A DNA stretch of 64,000 nucleotides from Burkholderiales bacterium (GTDB taxonomy: Bacteria > Pseudomonadota > Gammaproteobacteria > Burkholderiales > Burkholderiaceae_D): NCBI GenBank assembly GCA_016177875.1, contig JACOUL010000033.1:62001-126000 (forward strand), in the 5' to 3' direction. The notes beneath the pieces are model-generated. The model was not told where the DNA came from and ran no database searches. It saw nothing but the letters and a program-made list of their open reading frames with translations. Position 1 is the stretch's first letter. Every line of letters begins with the position of its first letter. This document shows positions 1 to 9,116 of the stretch, piece by piece. The position numbers were made by a program, and so were the translations under genes.

Positions 1-1070
1 AATGTGCTGGAGGTTGTGGTGCTCGTGGTGGTGCTGCCACCGTTGCCGCTGCCGCTGCTGATCTTGTTGATCATGGCCATGATGGCCTTCATCTGCGCGC
101 CGCTCTTCAATGCATAATCGGAACCGCTATATCCCCACCAGTCCCAGCAGCCTTGCGGATTGAGAGGAGCCATCTGGGATTTCACGGCTTGCGGGTAAAG
201 CACGATGATGTTGTTGGTGTCGGCCCATTCATTCACGCCGGACTTTTGCACCAGCGCCTGGCCAATGGCTTCTTGTCCCATGCCGCAGCCGTGCAGCACG
301 ACGTTTAACTTACATGCTTGCCCGTTGGCGCAACTCTGTGGCACATAGACCCAGCCGGTGCCATCCATGCTGCTGCCGCTGGAGGTAAATGGCTTTTGAT
401 CGAATTGAATGTAGCTGCCGGTAAGCGTGCCGGAGTTCTTGGGATTCAGCGGACCATAAATATGCTGCAGGTAGACTTTTTGCGGATCGGGAGAATCCGC
501 GCACTTGTTGATGTAGGGGGTGTCGAAAGAATTGCAGGCATTCGGGCCGTCATCGGAAATCCAGGCATGCTTGGCGATGCTCTTGTTGTTATAAATGATG
601 TTGCCGATGCCATAGTGTTCGTAGAAAGTCTTCAGCGCATTCATCACCGGCTGTTTCACCGCGGTGTCATTGGTGCCGGAAAACATGTAGACCTTCTGTT
701 TGGCGAGATTGCTGGTGGGATCGATCTTGCCTGAGTTCGCGTTCGAGTCAGTGTAGCTGTACAAGGCGGAAAACGGCACGCCACTGCCCGACATGCAATA
801 ACCGAGCGCGTTGCTCATGCTGCCCTGCGCGCAGTAGTAGGGGCCGCCGGCGAAGATCGCGGCACCCAAAACTTTCGACGAGTAAGCGACTTGCAACTGG
901 ACTGCCATATAGGCGCCGGAAGAAATGCCGGAAATGCTGAGCGTATTCGGCGCGACATTGTAGCTGCCGAGTGCGCTTGCCGCATGTGCCGCCGGCGTTG
1001 CGCATCCGATGAACATCGACGCTGCGACGAGCGCCAGTTTGGCATGTAAGCCTTGCTTGTTTGATTTCAT
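1..1070 (-). CDS. Extracellular PHB depolymerase-like esterase, type 2 catalytic domain (partial, C-terminus off window)
   Basis: Reading leftward from the ATG at 1070, an open frame runs off the window edge, giving about 356 residues. Residues 1-30 form a secretion signal ending AHA. The lipase-box-like motif GISSG (about 48-52, nucleophile Ser50) and the later LHGCG and GCWDWWGY segments match short-chain-length polyhydroxyalkanoate depolymerases with the type 2 catalytic domain, which hydrolyse extracellular PHB. After the catalytic domain comes a Gly/Ser/Thr linker, so a binding module probably lies beyond the window. It is closely similar in sequence to the next gene (same signal-GISSG-HGC-CWDWWGY order). 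No terminator lies in the window for it. The exact substrate is inferred from family. Confidence 0.85.
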   Translation of the reverse strand, partial: MKSNKQGLHAKLALVAASMFIGCATPAAHAASALGSYNVAPNTLSISGISSGAYMAVQLQVAYSSKVLGAAIFAGGPYYCAQGSMSNALGYCMSGSGVPFSALYSYTDSNANSGKIDPTSNLAKQKVYMFSGTNDTAVKQPVMNALKTFYEHYGIGNIIYNNKSIAKHAWISDDGPNACNSFDTPYINKCADSPDPQKVYLQHIYGPLNPKNSGTLTGSYIQFDQKPFTSSGSSMDGTGWVYVPQSCANGQACKLNVVLHGCGMGQEAIGQALVQKSGVNEWADTNNIIVLYPQAVKSQMAPLNPQGCWDWWGYSGSDYALKSGAQMKAIMAMINKISSGSGNGGSTTTSTTTSST

Positions 1071-1174
1071 TACTGTCTCCATTATTGAACGAGTCGTGGT
1101 GGGATGCGCGACATGTGCATCGTTTAGAAATTGACGACATGTTAATGGCCGGAGAAATGAAAACAAGAACGTGC

Positions 1175-1189
1175 GATTACGTACGTAAA
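1175..1189 (-). promoter_or_regulatory. Shared upstream motif of the PHB depolymerase genes, copy 1
   Basis: GATTACGTACGTAAA on the plus strand, 105-119 bases upstream of the ATG at 1070. The same 15-mer with one change occurs at 5164-5178, at nearly the same distance upstream of the second depolymerase. It contains an internal TTACGTA-CGTAA dyad. Probably a transcription-factor site; the regulator is unknown. Confidence 0.5.
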
Positions 1190-1268
1190 CCTACCGTCGG
1201 CATTCATGTGGATCTATCGTCGGGGTTCCCTGATGGGACGGTGCCAAAGCAAAGCAAAGCGCCGCGCC

Positions 1269-1297
1269 AAAAAAAATCCCCCTCCGGTTGGAGGGGG
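1269..1297 (-). terminator. Rho-independent terminator of the large PHB depolymerase gene
   Basis: Perfect 8-bp stem (1278-1285 with 1290-1297, all C/T against G/A) with a 4-base loop. On the minus strand it is followed by a run of eight T (plus-strand A at 1269-1276). It lies about 25 bases after the stop at 1321. Confidence 0.88.
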
Positions 1298-1320
1298 AGT
1301 GAGGTACTGCACGAGGATGC

Positions 1321-4300
1321 TTATTGCGACGGATCCAGGTACTCGACGTAGAGCTTGGCATTGGTGCCGTCGGTGATCTGGATGTAGTTCATCGAGGTTT
1401 GGTTGCTGGTGAACCGCAGCCGCACTTGGGTCTTGCCGGTCTTGTTGATGGCGGCCAGTCCGTTCGAGTCGAAGTCGCTCGACTGCTTGGTGCCGCTGGT
1501 CCACTTGGCGACCGTGGCAACGGCGCTGGCGTCGGCTGTGGCGGCCCAGTCATCCGTGCCCATGGTGCAGGCGGCGCCGAAGCAGCCGTTCTTCACATCG
1601 ACCACCATCGAGTTGCCTGCCGGGTTGGCCCACGGATCGCCGGACATGGTGTAGTAGGTCAGCACCACGTAGGCGCGGGTGATGACGGCGTCATCCGGAA
1701 TCGCGCTGGTGTCGAACGACAGCACGCTGCGGTTGAACTTACTGTCCGATCCGCGGCCGATGCCCGGCGTGCTCAGGCCGCCGACTTCCGGCGAGGTGCC
1801 GCCGGAGAAGGCCTTGACGTAGCCGTCGTCGCTGGAGACGCTGGTCGCGTTCAACACCGTGCCGCATACGTCGCCAATCTGGAAGTAGCCTTTCGGCGAT
1901 TCGCGCAGGCTGGTGGTGACATATAGGCTGTACAAGCCCATGTTCTGGCCCGAACCGATCGAGTAGGCGTAGGTGCCGTCCGTGGTGGCGCGCTGCGGGC
2001 TGGCGGTGACGTGGTTGTAATTGTTGTTCGTCCAGATCTTACAGTAGGTGGACCGCAAGGTTTTGCCGGCCACTTCGTTCGACGCCACGCTTTCGATCTG
2101 CGACGTGTTCTGCGCTTTGACCGTGAAGTAGTAGGTCGTGTCGGCGTTCAGGCTCGCCACCGTGTAGGTGGTGCCTGTTACCAGCGACGAGTTGGCTTTC
2201 TGGTACGGGCCACCCGACACGTTGCCGACATACACGTTATAGCCGGACAGATTCGGTCCGCTGCTGGCAGTCCAGGTCAGCGGCACTTCGCTGTCGGTGG
2301 TCTGCTTGGTGGTGTCGACCTTGAGGGCGCTTGCCACGGCCGGCGCGGAGGACGAGCTGGTGGTAGACGACAACTCATTCGAGTTCGAGCTTTCCAGGCC
2401 GGTGGTATTGACCGCGCGCACCACGTAGTAATACGTCGTGCTGGCTATCAGCCCGCTGTCGGTGTAGGTAGTGCCGCCGACCAGTTCGGTGTTGAGCTTG
2501 CTGTACGGACCGCCGGATGTGCTGCCGCGATACACGTTGTTGCCGGCAAGGTCAGGTCCGCTGCTGGCTGTCCAAGTGAGCGGAATGGACGTCGAGGTCT
2601 TGCCGCTGCCTTCCGCCAAGCTGGTTGGCGCTGCCGGTGCCGAGGCGGTGGAGGTGGTGGCCGACACTTCGGTCGACGCCGTGCCTTCGACGCCGTTGGC
2701 ATCCTGGGCGCGCACCTTCACGTAATACGTCTTGCCGCCGGCCAGACCCGTGATGGTGTGCGTCGTGCCCGTGATCAGCGAACCGTTCGACTTGGTCAGC
2801 GCGGTGGCGTTGGCCACGTCGGCGAAGTACACGTTATAGCCGGAGGCGCCGCTGACCGTGTTCCAGGACAGCGCTATCGTGCTGACCGTGGTGCCGGTGA
2901 CGGACACGCCGGTCGGCGTGCCGACGGAGGACGTGCCGGTGGTGGCGCTGACGTTGTCGGAGTTCTGGCTCTCCTGGCCTTGCGCGTTCGACGAGCGCAG
3001 ATAGAAGTTGTAGGACTTGCCCGACGACAGTCCGGTCACCGTGTAGCTGGTGCCTGTCACGAGGCTGGAGTTATGGCGGCTGAAGTTGCCCAGCGAGTTG
3101 TCGGCATAGTAGACGTTGTAGCCCGACAATCCCGTGCCGCCGCCGGCAGACCAGCTCAGCGCAACGGAATTATTGGTGACGGTGCCGACGGTGATGCCGG
3201 TCGGCGGCGTCAGCGGCTGATCCTGGCAGGAACCGCCTTTCTTGTAGTAGCCGGACGGTTTCTCGGTCAGCGTGGAAGTGGTGTACATGTTGTACAAGCC
3301 GAGATTGTCGCCGGAGCCGACCGCGCAGGCATAGCCGCCGCAATACGTCGCACGGCTCGCCTGTACATGCGCGTAGTTGCTGCTGGTGTATTGCTGGCAG
3401 TAAGACGGCGAGTTGGTGGTGGTCGACACCGCAGATGATTCGGCGCTTTCCAATCCGGAGCTATCCACCGAGCGCACGCGGAAGTAATAGGTGGTCGAGC
3501 TTTGCAGTCCCGTCACCGTGTACGAGGTCGTGGCGATCAACTGCGCATTGGCCTTGGTGCGCGCGCCGCTGGAGCTGGTCGAGTGGTAAGCGTTATAACC
3601 GGAGGCACCCGAAGCAGTATTCCACGACAGGGCAACGCTGTTTTCGGTCACGGTGCCGATGGTCAAACCGGTCGGTATTCCGCCGCTTCCGCCCGGTGCA
3701 GACGGCGTGGTTGTCTGCACCTGGTTGGAATCAGCGGTCTCCAAGCCGCCGGCATCCTGCGCTTTCACCACGAAATAATAGGTGGTATCGGCGTTCAATC
3801 CGGTCACCGTGGTGCTGGTGCCGGTAATGAGGCTCGAATTGGTTTTGGTGCGGGCGCCGCCCGAGGTGGCGGAGCGGTAGGCGTTGTAGCCGGAAGCGCC
3901 GGTGCTGGCGTTCCATGATAGCGCTGCCGAGTTGTAGGTGACGGTGCCGACAGTCAGATTGGTCGGCGCCGGATTGGACGATCCGGATACCCAACCCGAC
4001 GTGACACGATCGACGATGCGTTTGGTCATCAGGATCTGGCGGCCGGTGTTCTTGTCGTAGTTCGTATCGTCATAACCCCACCAGTCCCAGCAGCCGTTCG
4101 GATTCATCGGGTTGAAGTCGGACTTGATGGTCTGCGGGTAGATGACGATGATGTCGTTGGTGTCGGCCCATTCGTTGAGACCGGCTTTCTTGACGAAGGC
4201 ATCGCCGATTTTCTCGTAGAACTGTTGGCAGCCGTGGAAGGATACGTGCACCTTGCACGGCTTGTTGGCCGCGCAGTTGGCCGGCACATAAGCCCAGCCG

Positions 4301-5043
4301 GTGTCGTCCACGCTATGCGAGCGCGGCTTCTTGTCGTCGAAGAATTCGGCCTGGTCGAATTCGATGAACTGGCCTTTCAGCGTGGTCGGCGTTGCCTTGG
4401 CGTTCAAGCTACCGTAGAACATCGTCAGAAAAGTCTGTTCCGGATCGATGCTGCAGTTGTTGATATAGACGCCGGTCTCCTGCGAGCAGGAATTCGGTCC
4501 GTACGGCGACACCCAGGAGTGGCCGGCGCCGGTCGTGTTGTTGTAAGTGATGTTGCCGCTGGACGTATAGTTCAGGTAGTAGTTTTTGAGCGCGTCCATC
4601 ACCGGTTGCTTGACCAGCGTATCCTGCGTTCCGGAGAACAGATAGATCTTGGTGTTGCTCAGGTTGGAAGTGCTGTCGATGGTGCCCGAACTGGAGCGGC
4701 TGTTGGTCGTGCTGACCAGGGTCGACACCGGAATTTCGCTGGCGGAATTGGCTTTCATGCAGTAGCCCAGCGCGGTATTCATATTGCCTTGCGCGCAGTT
4801 GTACGGGCCGCCGGCAAAAACGGCGGCGCCCGTCTTGAAAGTGGCGGAAAGGGCGACGTGCGTTTGCACTGACATGTAGGCACCGGAAGAGATGCCGGAC
4901 ACCGTGACGGTAGCGGGATTGGCGTTATACGCCTTCAGAGGTGCTGCCAGTAAGACCGAAGGCGCGGCTAGTACGGATGCCAAGCCGATTTGCAGCAGCG
5001 CACGCTGGATAGGCGCGCCCGTTCTCAAGATGGGAATAGTCAT
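1321..5043 (-). CDS. Large multidomain secreted PHB depolymerase with six fibronectin type III domains
   Basis: 1240 residues, far longer than the usual 400-600 for the family. Order: signal peptide (1-34); type 2 catalytic domain (about 35-350) with lipase box GISSG at 50-54 and CWDWWGY; two FN3 domains (about 358-545); a cysteine-bearing 65-residue module starting YCQQY; four more FN3 domains (about 615-1000); a second copy of that module starting YCKIW; and a C-terminal beta-sandwich of DNRLRE type (SVLSFDTSAIP, then RAYVVLTYY). The repeated module shares the pattern C..NY.HV.A.RA..YA..GSG.N.GLY, then a final Cys, and is probably the polymer-binding part. ATG at 5043 has a GAGGAG ribosome site. 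Secreted and expected to degrade extracellular PHB; substrate inferred. Confidence 0.88.
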   Translation of the reverse strand: MTIPILRTGAPIQRALLQIGLASVLAAPSVLLAAPLKAYNANPATVTVSGISSGAYMSVQTHVALSATFKTGAAVFAGGPYNCAQGNMNTALGYCMKANSASEIPVSTLVSTTNSRSSSGTIDSTSNLSNTKIYLFSGTQDTLVKQPVMDALKNYYLNYTSSGNITYNNTTGAGHSWVSPYGPNSCSQETGVYINNCSIDPEQTFLTMFYGSLNAKATPTTLKGQFIEFDQAEFFDDKKPRSHSVDDTGWAYVPANCAANKPCKVHVSFHGCQQFYEKIGDAFVKKAGLNEWADTNDIIVIYPQTIKSDFNPMNPNGCWDWWGYDDTNYDKNTGRQILMTKRIVDRVTSGWVSGSSNPAPTNLTVGTVTYNSAALSWNASTGASGYNAYRSATSGGARTKTNSSLITGTSTTVTGLNADTTYYFVVKAQDAGGLETADSNQVQTTTPSAPGGSGGIPTGLTIGTVTENSVALSWNTASGASGYNAYHSTSSSGARTKANAQLIATTSYTVTGLQSSTTYYFRVRSVDSSGLESAESSAVSTTTNSPSYCQQYTSSNYAHVQASRATYCGGYACAVGSGDNLGLYNMYTTSTLTEKPSGYYKKGGSCQDQPLTPPTGITVGTVTNNSVALSWSAGGGTGLSGYNVYYADNSLGNFSRHNSSLVTGTSYTVTGLSSGKSYNFYLRSSNAQGQESQNSDNVSATTGTSSVGTPTGVSVTGTTVSTIALSWNTVSGASGYNVYFADVANATALTKSNGSLITGTTHTITGLAGGKTYYVKVRAQDANGVEGTASTEVSATTSTASAPAAPTSLAEGSGKTSTSIPLTWTASSGPDLAGNNVYRGSTSGGPYSKLNTELVGGTTYTDSGLIASTTYYYVVRAVNTTGLESSNSNELSSTTSSSSAPAVASALKVDTTKQTTDSEVPLTWTASSGPNLSGYNVYVGNVSGGPYQKANSSLVTGTTYTVASLNADTTYYFTVKAQNTSQIESVASNEVAGKTLRSTYCKIWTNNNYNHVTASPQRATTDGTYAYSIGSGQNMGLYSLYVTTSLRESPKGYFQIGDVCGTVLNATSVSSDDGYVKAFSGGTSPEVGGLSTPGIGRGSDSKFNRSVLSFDTSAIPDDAVITRAYVVLTYYTMSGDPWANPAGNSMVVDVKNGCFGAACTMGTDDWAATADASAVATVAKWTSGTKQSSDFDSNGLAAINKTGKTQVRLRFTSNQTSMNYIQITDGTNAKLYVEYLDPSQ

Positions 5044-5369
5044 GGTGTCTCCTCAACAATGAAATTTTTATGGCGTTGATTACCGACCTGCCTGCGAACG
5101 ACTCCGGATTCGGCCGAGGCATTTCCTAGACTATTGCTTTGGGGAACTAAAGCAAGCGCGTATGATTACGTAGGTAAATTTACGTAATCCTTATTCCTAC
5201 AAACGGATTTGCGATTGTCGGACGGGCTTATTGGGTCGACTGGGCGAACCGATTCACAAATTTTTTACATATTTATCAAAGTTGTCTGACTTAACTCCGG
5301 CGGCATCCGCGCACACTGGCCTGGTATTTCAATCCGCGCCGCGGTGCGCAAAACCCAAGGAGGAATCAC
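5044..5369. other. Intergenic region between divergent depolymerase and VWA genes
   Basis: 326 bases without a gene. It contains the second copy of the shared depolymerase motif, embedded in a 26-base inverted repeat (GATTACGTA at 5164-5172 with TACGTAATC at 5181-5189). The stretch 5250-5300 is AT-rich and probably holds the promoter of the rightward VWA operon, but no convincing -35/-10 pair was picked. Confidence 0.5.
5164..5189 (-). promoter_or_regulatory. Shared upstream motif of the PHB depolymerase genes, copy 2, within an inverted repeat
   Basis: GATTACGTAGGTAAA at 5164-5178 matches copy 1 at 14 of 15 positions and sits 121-135 bases upstream of the ATG at 5043. Here it is the left half of a dyad with 9-bp arms and an 8-base spacer. 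Likely operator or activator site. Confidence 0.5.
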
Positions 5370-6695
5370 ATGAAAACCATGCGAGTTTTTTTTAGAACGA
5401 CGCTATCGGCACTGGCATGCTGCCTGGCCGTCGGCGCGCAAGCCAAGCAAATCGAGTTGAACGCGGCGCTCGCCACGCCGGTGGTCAAGGCCGGCAAGGC
5501 GCAATCGGCATTTTTGAAAGTGTCGCTGACAGGCTTTGCCTTGCCCGCGCAAGGCCAACGTTCGGCGGCGAACGTCGCCATCGTGATCGACCGCTCGGGT
5601 TCCATGCAGGGTGACCGCATCGCCCAAGCGCGCCGCGCGGCGGTCATGGCAATCGACAGTTTGACTGACGACGATATCGTCTCGGTGCTCGCTTTCGACG
5701 ATACGGTGGAAGTGGTGGTGCCGGCCACCAAGGCGGTTGAAAAGACAGCGATCAAGCGCGCCATTGAACGCATTCAGTCGCGCGGCAGCACGGCCCTATT
5801 TGCCGGCGTGAGCAAAGGCGCGGGTGAAGTCAGAAAATTTCTGGACAAGGCGCGCGTCAATCGTGTGATCCTGCTGTCGGACGGTCAAGCCAATGTCGGC
5901 CCCAGCTCTCCTGCTGAATTGGGACAGCTCGGCAGCACACTGGCGCGAGAGGGCATCAGCGTCACGACCATCGGTTTGGGCCTGGGTTACAACGAAGATC
6001 TGATGACGCAGCTGGCTGGTTACAGCGACGGCAATCACGCTTTCGTCGCCAAGGCTGAAGACCTGGCGCGTATTTTCAGGAATGAATTCGGCGACGTGAG
6101 CTCGGTCGTCGCGCAAGAATTGGAAGTCATCATCCGTTTATCCAATGGCATCCGTCCGGTAAGAATCCTTGGCCGCGAAGGTGAGATCATGGAAGGATCG
6201 GTGCGGCTGCGCATGAATCAGCTCTATAGCGAGCAAGAGAAATTCGTCATCCTGGAAGTCGAAGTGCCTCCTGGTAAAGCCGGTGACAAACTTAATCTCG
6301 CTTCAGTCGATGTGTCGTACCTGAACATGCAAAGCAAGCACAAAGAACAATTGTCGCGCGCGGTTGCGGTAGGATTCACCGATTCCGCAGAGAAAATCGC
6401 CAAGGCAGTCGACAAAAAAGTGATGACATCGGCGGTGGAGCAAGTCTCCAATATCAAAAACAAGGAAGCCTTGAAACTGCGCGACGAAGGCAAGACCGAG
6501 GAAGCCAAGAAAGTATTGACTGAAAACGCCGAGTACTTGAAAGACAACGCCAGCTCGCTGAATGCGCCGGCATTGAACGCCCTGGAACAGGAACAGCGTT
6601 CGCAAGCTTCCTCGATCGGCAGCGGCGACTGGAATGCGCAACGCAAGGGCATGAAAGAAAAGCAGTACAAATTAGAGAAGCAGCAGCGCTATTAA
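5370..6695 (+). CDS. Secreted von Willebrand factor type A (VWA) domain protein
   Basis: 441 residues. N-terminal signal peptide cleaved near AQA-K (about 25). A VWA domain follows from about 66, with the MIDAS metal-binding motif DRSGS at 74-78 plus the downstream LSDGQAN stretch, so divalent-metal-dependent ligand binding is expected in the periplasm or at the surface. The C-terminal 130 residues are rich in Lys, Glu, Gln and Ala, probably helical or coiled, and end in KQQRY. There is no LPXTG-type sorting signal. RBS AAGGAGG lies 7 bases before the ATG. First gene of an operon with a histidine kinase (7-base gap) and a response regulator, so it may be the sensed partner or an output; function not known. 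Confidence 0.75.
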   Translation: MKTMRVFFRTTLSALACCLAVGAQAKQIELNAALATPVVKAGKAQSAFLKVSLTGFALPAQGQRSAANVAIVIDRSGSMQGDRIAQARRAAVMAIDSLTDDDIVSVLAFDDTVEVVVPATKAVEKTAIKRAIERIQSRGSTALFAGVSKGAGEVRKFLDKARVNRVILLSDGQANVGPSSPAELGQLGSTLAREGISVTTIGLGLGYNEDLMTQLAGYSDGNHAFVAKAEDLARIFRNEFGDVSSVVAQELEVIIRLSNGIRPVRILGREGEIMEGSVRLRMNQLYSEQEKFVILEVEVPPGKAGDKLNLASVDVSYLNMQSKHKEQLSRAVAVGFTDSAEKIAKAVDKKVMTSAVEQVSNIKNKEALKLRDEGKTEEAKKVLTENAEYLKDNASSLNAPALNALEQEQRSQASSIGSGDWNAQRKGMKEKQYKLEKQQRY

Positions 6696-6702
6696 GAAGC
6701 CC

Positions 6703-8316
6703 ATGCACAAGAAGTTCGCCCTCACCCTGCTGCTCATTGTTCTGCTGCCGACCGGCTTGCTCGGCTGGTTCGGCGTGCGCATGGCAAGCAATGAGCAGCG
6801 GGTGATCGAACATCAAGTGCAGGCTTTGCTGAATGCGCAATTGAAAAACATCGATGAGTCGATACAAACTGTTTTCCAATCGACGCAAAAGGATTTGTTG
6901 AGCAAGGCTGCGCAGCTCAAGGTCGACAACGACAGTCTGCGCGCCTTCGTGCGCAATTCGCCGCAAGTGAGCCAGGTATTCGTGATCGGCGCTGACGGAA
7001 AGCGCATATTCCCCAGCACGGACGGGCCGAGGAGCGATGCGGAAAATCAATTCCTGCAACGCACCGCCGCCATCTGGAATAGCTATCAAATCCTGTTTCA
7101 AAGCGATGCGCGCGCCACTTCCCAAGCGAACGCAACGAGCAAGCTGTCCACGCTGTCACGCTCCTCTTCCGGCGATGCGGAACAAAGCCGCAACGGCTGG
7201 TATGCCTGGCACTGGAATGCCGAGCTGCACCACATTTTTTGGCTGCGCGACAGCGCCAATCGCCTGGTCGGTTTCGAATTGTCGCCGGTGCGCCTGATGT
7301 CCGACATCGTGGCGCGCCTGCCGGCCACCGGCGGCAGCGACGACACGCTAGTCAATGCGCGCATCCGCCTGATTAATGCCAACGGCCAGATCGCGTATCA
7401 ATGGGGTGCTTACCAGCCAAGCGCCGAAGACCGCCCCTTGGCGATGCTGCCGCTGAACCATCCGCTATCGAGCTGGAAGCTGGAATATTACGGCGCTTCG
7501 CTCAAAGCCGGCGTGGTGACCAACTGGTTCGGTGTCCTGGCCGCCATCGTATTGGTAGCGCTCGGCCTGGCCGGCTTGGCGATCTACCTCTACCGCGAAC
7601 AAACGCGCGAAATGCGCATGGCGGAACAGCGCGTCAACTTCGTCAACCAGGTATCGCATGAATTAAAAACGCCGCTCACCAATATCCGCATGTATGCCGA
7701 ATTGCTGGAAGATGAATTGGCCGACGAAACCGACAAGCCGCGCAAATACATCGCCATCATCACCGCGGAAAGCCAGCGCCTGTCGCGCCTGATTGCCAAC
7801 GTGCTGAACTTCGCGCGCGCGCAAAAGGAACATCTTGTTTTGCATCCGCAGCCGGGCAGGGTGGATGAAGTGATTGCCAAATGCATCGAAGCCTTCTCTC
7901 CCGCACTGGCAGCCAAAGGCGTGGCGATCCGCTTCGACGCAAACGCCGTGCAACAAGTGATGCTGGATGCGGAAATCTTGGAGCAGATCCTGAATAACTT
8001 GTTCGGCAATGTCGAGAAATACGCGGCAAGCGGCGGCGCGATGGAAGTGTCGAGCAAGCAGGAGGGCGAGCGCACGCTGATACGCGTGCGCGATTTCGGC
8101 CCCGGCATTCCGAAGCGCGAACGCGAGCGCGTGTTCCGGCCGTTTTATCGCATCAGTTCCAAATTGAGCGACGGCGTATCCGGCACCGGCATCGGCCTCG
8201 GCATCGCACGCCAGCTTGCGCGACTGCACGGCGGCGATTTGACGCTGGCGGACATGGAGCCGGGCGCATGTTTCGAAGTTGCGCTTGTCACGCAAGCGAG
8301 CGGAGGGCAATCATGA
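6703..8316 (+). CDS. Membrane sensor histidine kinase
   Basis: 537 residues. TM helix at about 5-25, a long periplasmic sensor region, and a second TM helix at about 274-295. Then a HisKA dimerisation domain with the phospho-acceptor His319 in SHELKTP, and an HATPase_c domain with GPGIP and GTGIGLG ATP-lid motifs. The periplasmic region resembles no named sensor domain to me. It starts 7 bases after the VWA gene, and its stop overlaps the start of the response regulator (ATGA, 8313-8316), so kinase and regulator are translationally coupled and surely a pair. The signal is unknown; the adjacent VWA protein is a plausible accessory sensor. Confidence 0.88.
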   Translation: MHKKFALTLLLIVLLPTGLLGWFGVRMASNEQRVIEHQVQALLNAQLKNIDESIQTVFQSTQKDLLSKAAQLKVDNDSLRAFVRNSPQVSQVFVIGADGKRIFPSTDGPRSDAENQFLQRTAAIWNSYQILFQSDARATSQANATSKLSTLSRSSSGDAEQSRNGWYAWHWNAELHHIFWLRDSANRLVGFELSPVRLMSDIVARLPATGGSDDTLVNARIRLINANGQIAYQWGAYQPSAEDRPLAMLPLNHPLSSWKLEYYGASLKAGVVTNWFGVLAAIVLVALGLAGLAIYLYREQTREMRMAEQRVNFVNQVSHELKTPLTNIRMYAELLEDELADETDKPRKYIAIITAESQRLSRLIANVLNFARAQKEHLVLHPQPGRVDEVIAKCIEAFSPALAAKGVAIRFDANAVQQVMLDAEILEQILNNLFGNVEKYAASGGAMEVSSKQEGERTLIRVRDFGPGIPKRERERVFRPFYRISSKLSDGVSGTGIGLGIARQLARLHGGDLTLADMEPGACFEVALVTQASGGQS

Positions 8317-8999
8317 AAATTCTAATCGCAGAAGACGACCGTTACATCGGCGAAGGCTTGTGCGCCATCGTCGATGCAGAAGGATACAGCTCGACATTGG
8401 CGGCCGACGGCGAACAAGCCTTGCGCATGTTCCATCAGCTGCGTCCGCAGGTCGTGCTGCTCGACATCATGATGCCCAAGCGCGACGGCTATGCGGTATG
8501 CCGCGAGATCCGCAAGGTAGATGGCGACGTGCCGGTGATTTTCATCAGCGCCAAGTCGGAAGAGATCGACCGCGTGGTCGGCCTGGAATTGGGCGCCGAC
8601 GATTACATCATGAAGCCCTTCGGCACGCGCGAAGTCATTGCGCGCATCCGCGCCGTCACGCGCAGGTGTCTTGCGCGCGGCAATGCGGAAGAAGTGAAAG
8701 CAGATGCATTGCAATTCGGCGACCTGGAAGTGTATCCGGCGGAGCTGCGCGCGCGCCGCGGCGAACAGCAAATCGAATTGAGTCTACGCGACGTGAAGAT
8801 CCTGCAGCTGTTGCACAAGAATCGCGGCAAGGTGGTTGACCGGGATTCTATATTTAACGCCTGCTGGGGACGCGATTATTTTCCCAACAGCCGCACGCTG
8901 GATCAGCATGTGTCGAAGCTGCGCAAGCTGATCGAAATCGATGCGAAGAATCCGCAGATTATTTGCACGGTGCATGGGATTGGGTATCGGCATGGTTGA
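8313..8999 (+). CDS. OmpR-family response regulator
   Basis: 228 residues from the ATG at 8313, chosen over an upstream in-frame start because GGAGGG precedes it and it overlaps the kinase stop in ATGA. Receiver domain with acidic pair Glu7-Asp8-Asp9 and phospho-acceptor Asp51 (LLDIMMP), then a C-terminal winged helix of OmpR/PhoB type (RDVKILQLLHKN, then LDQHVSKLRKLIE). A DNA-binding transcription factor phosphorylated by the preceding kinase. Its target may be its own operon, but no repeated site was identified upstream of 5370. Confidence 0.9.
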   Translation: MKILIAEDDRYIGEGLCAIVDAEGYSSTLAADGEQALRMFHQLRPQVVLLDIMMPKRDGYAVCREIRKVDGDVPVIFISAKSEEIDRVVGLELGADDYIMKPFGTREVIARIRAVTRRCLARGNAEEVKADALQFGDLEVYPAELRARRGEQQIELSLRDVKILQLLHKNRGKVVDRDSIFNACWGRDYFPNSRTLDQHVSKLRKLIEIDAKNPQIICTVHGIGYRHG

Positions 9000-9116
9000 T
9001 TGCGCGGCTGTATTTTTAGCCATGCACTGGGCGCTAATAAAGTCTGTTTGATTTTCCCGGGTGGTTATGGCTGGAGCGGGATATATTTATAAAACCTAAT
9101 TAGAAGTTGCAGCTAT

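Noticed and set aside
2011..3438. 475-residue plus-strand open frame opposite the large PHB depolymerase
   Set aside because: Antisense shadow of the high-GC FN3-coding region; low-complexity Gly/Ala/Arg/Val composition and no domain pattern.
5370..8999. Proteobacterial dedicated sortase system
   Set aside because: No sortase gene and no LPXTG-like C-terminal signal in the VWA protein.
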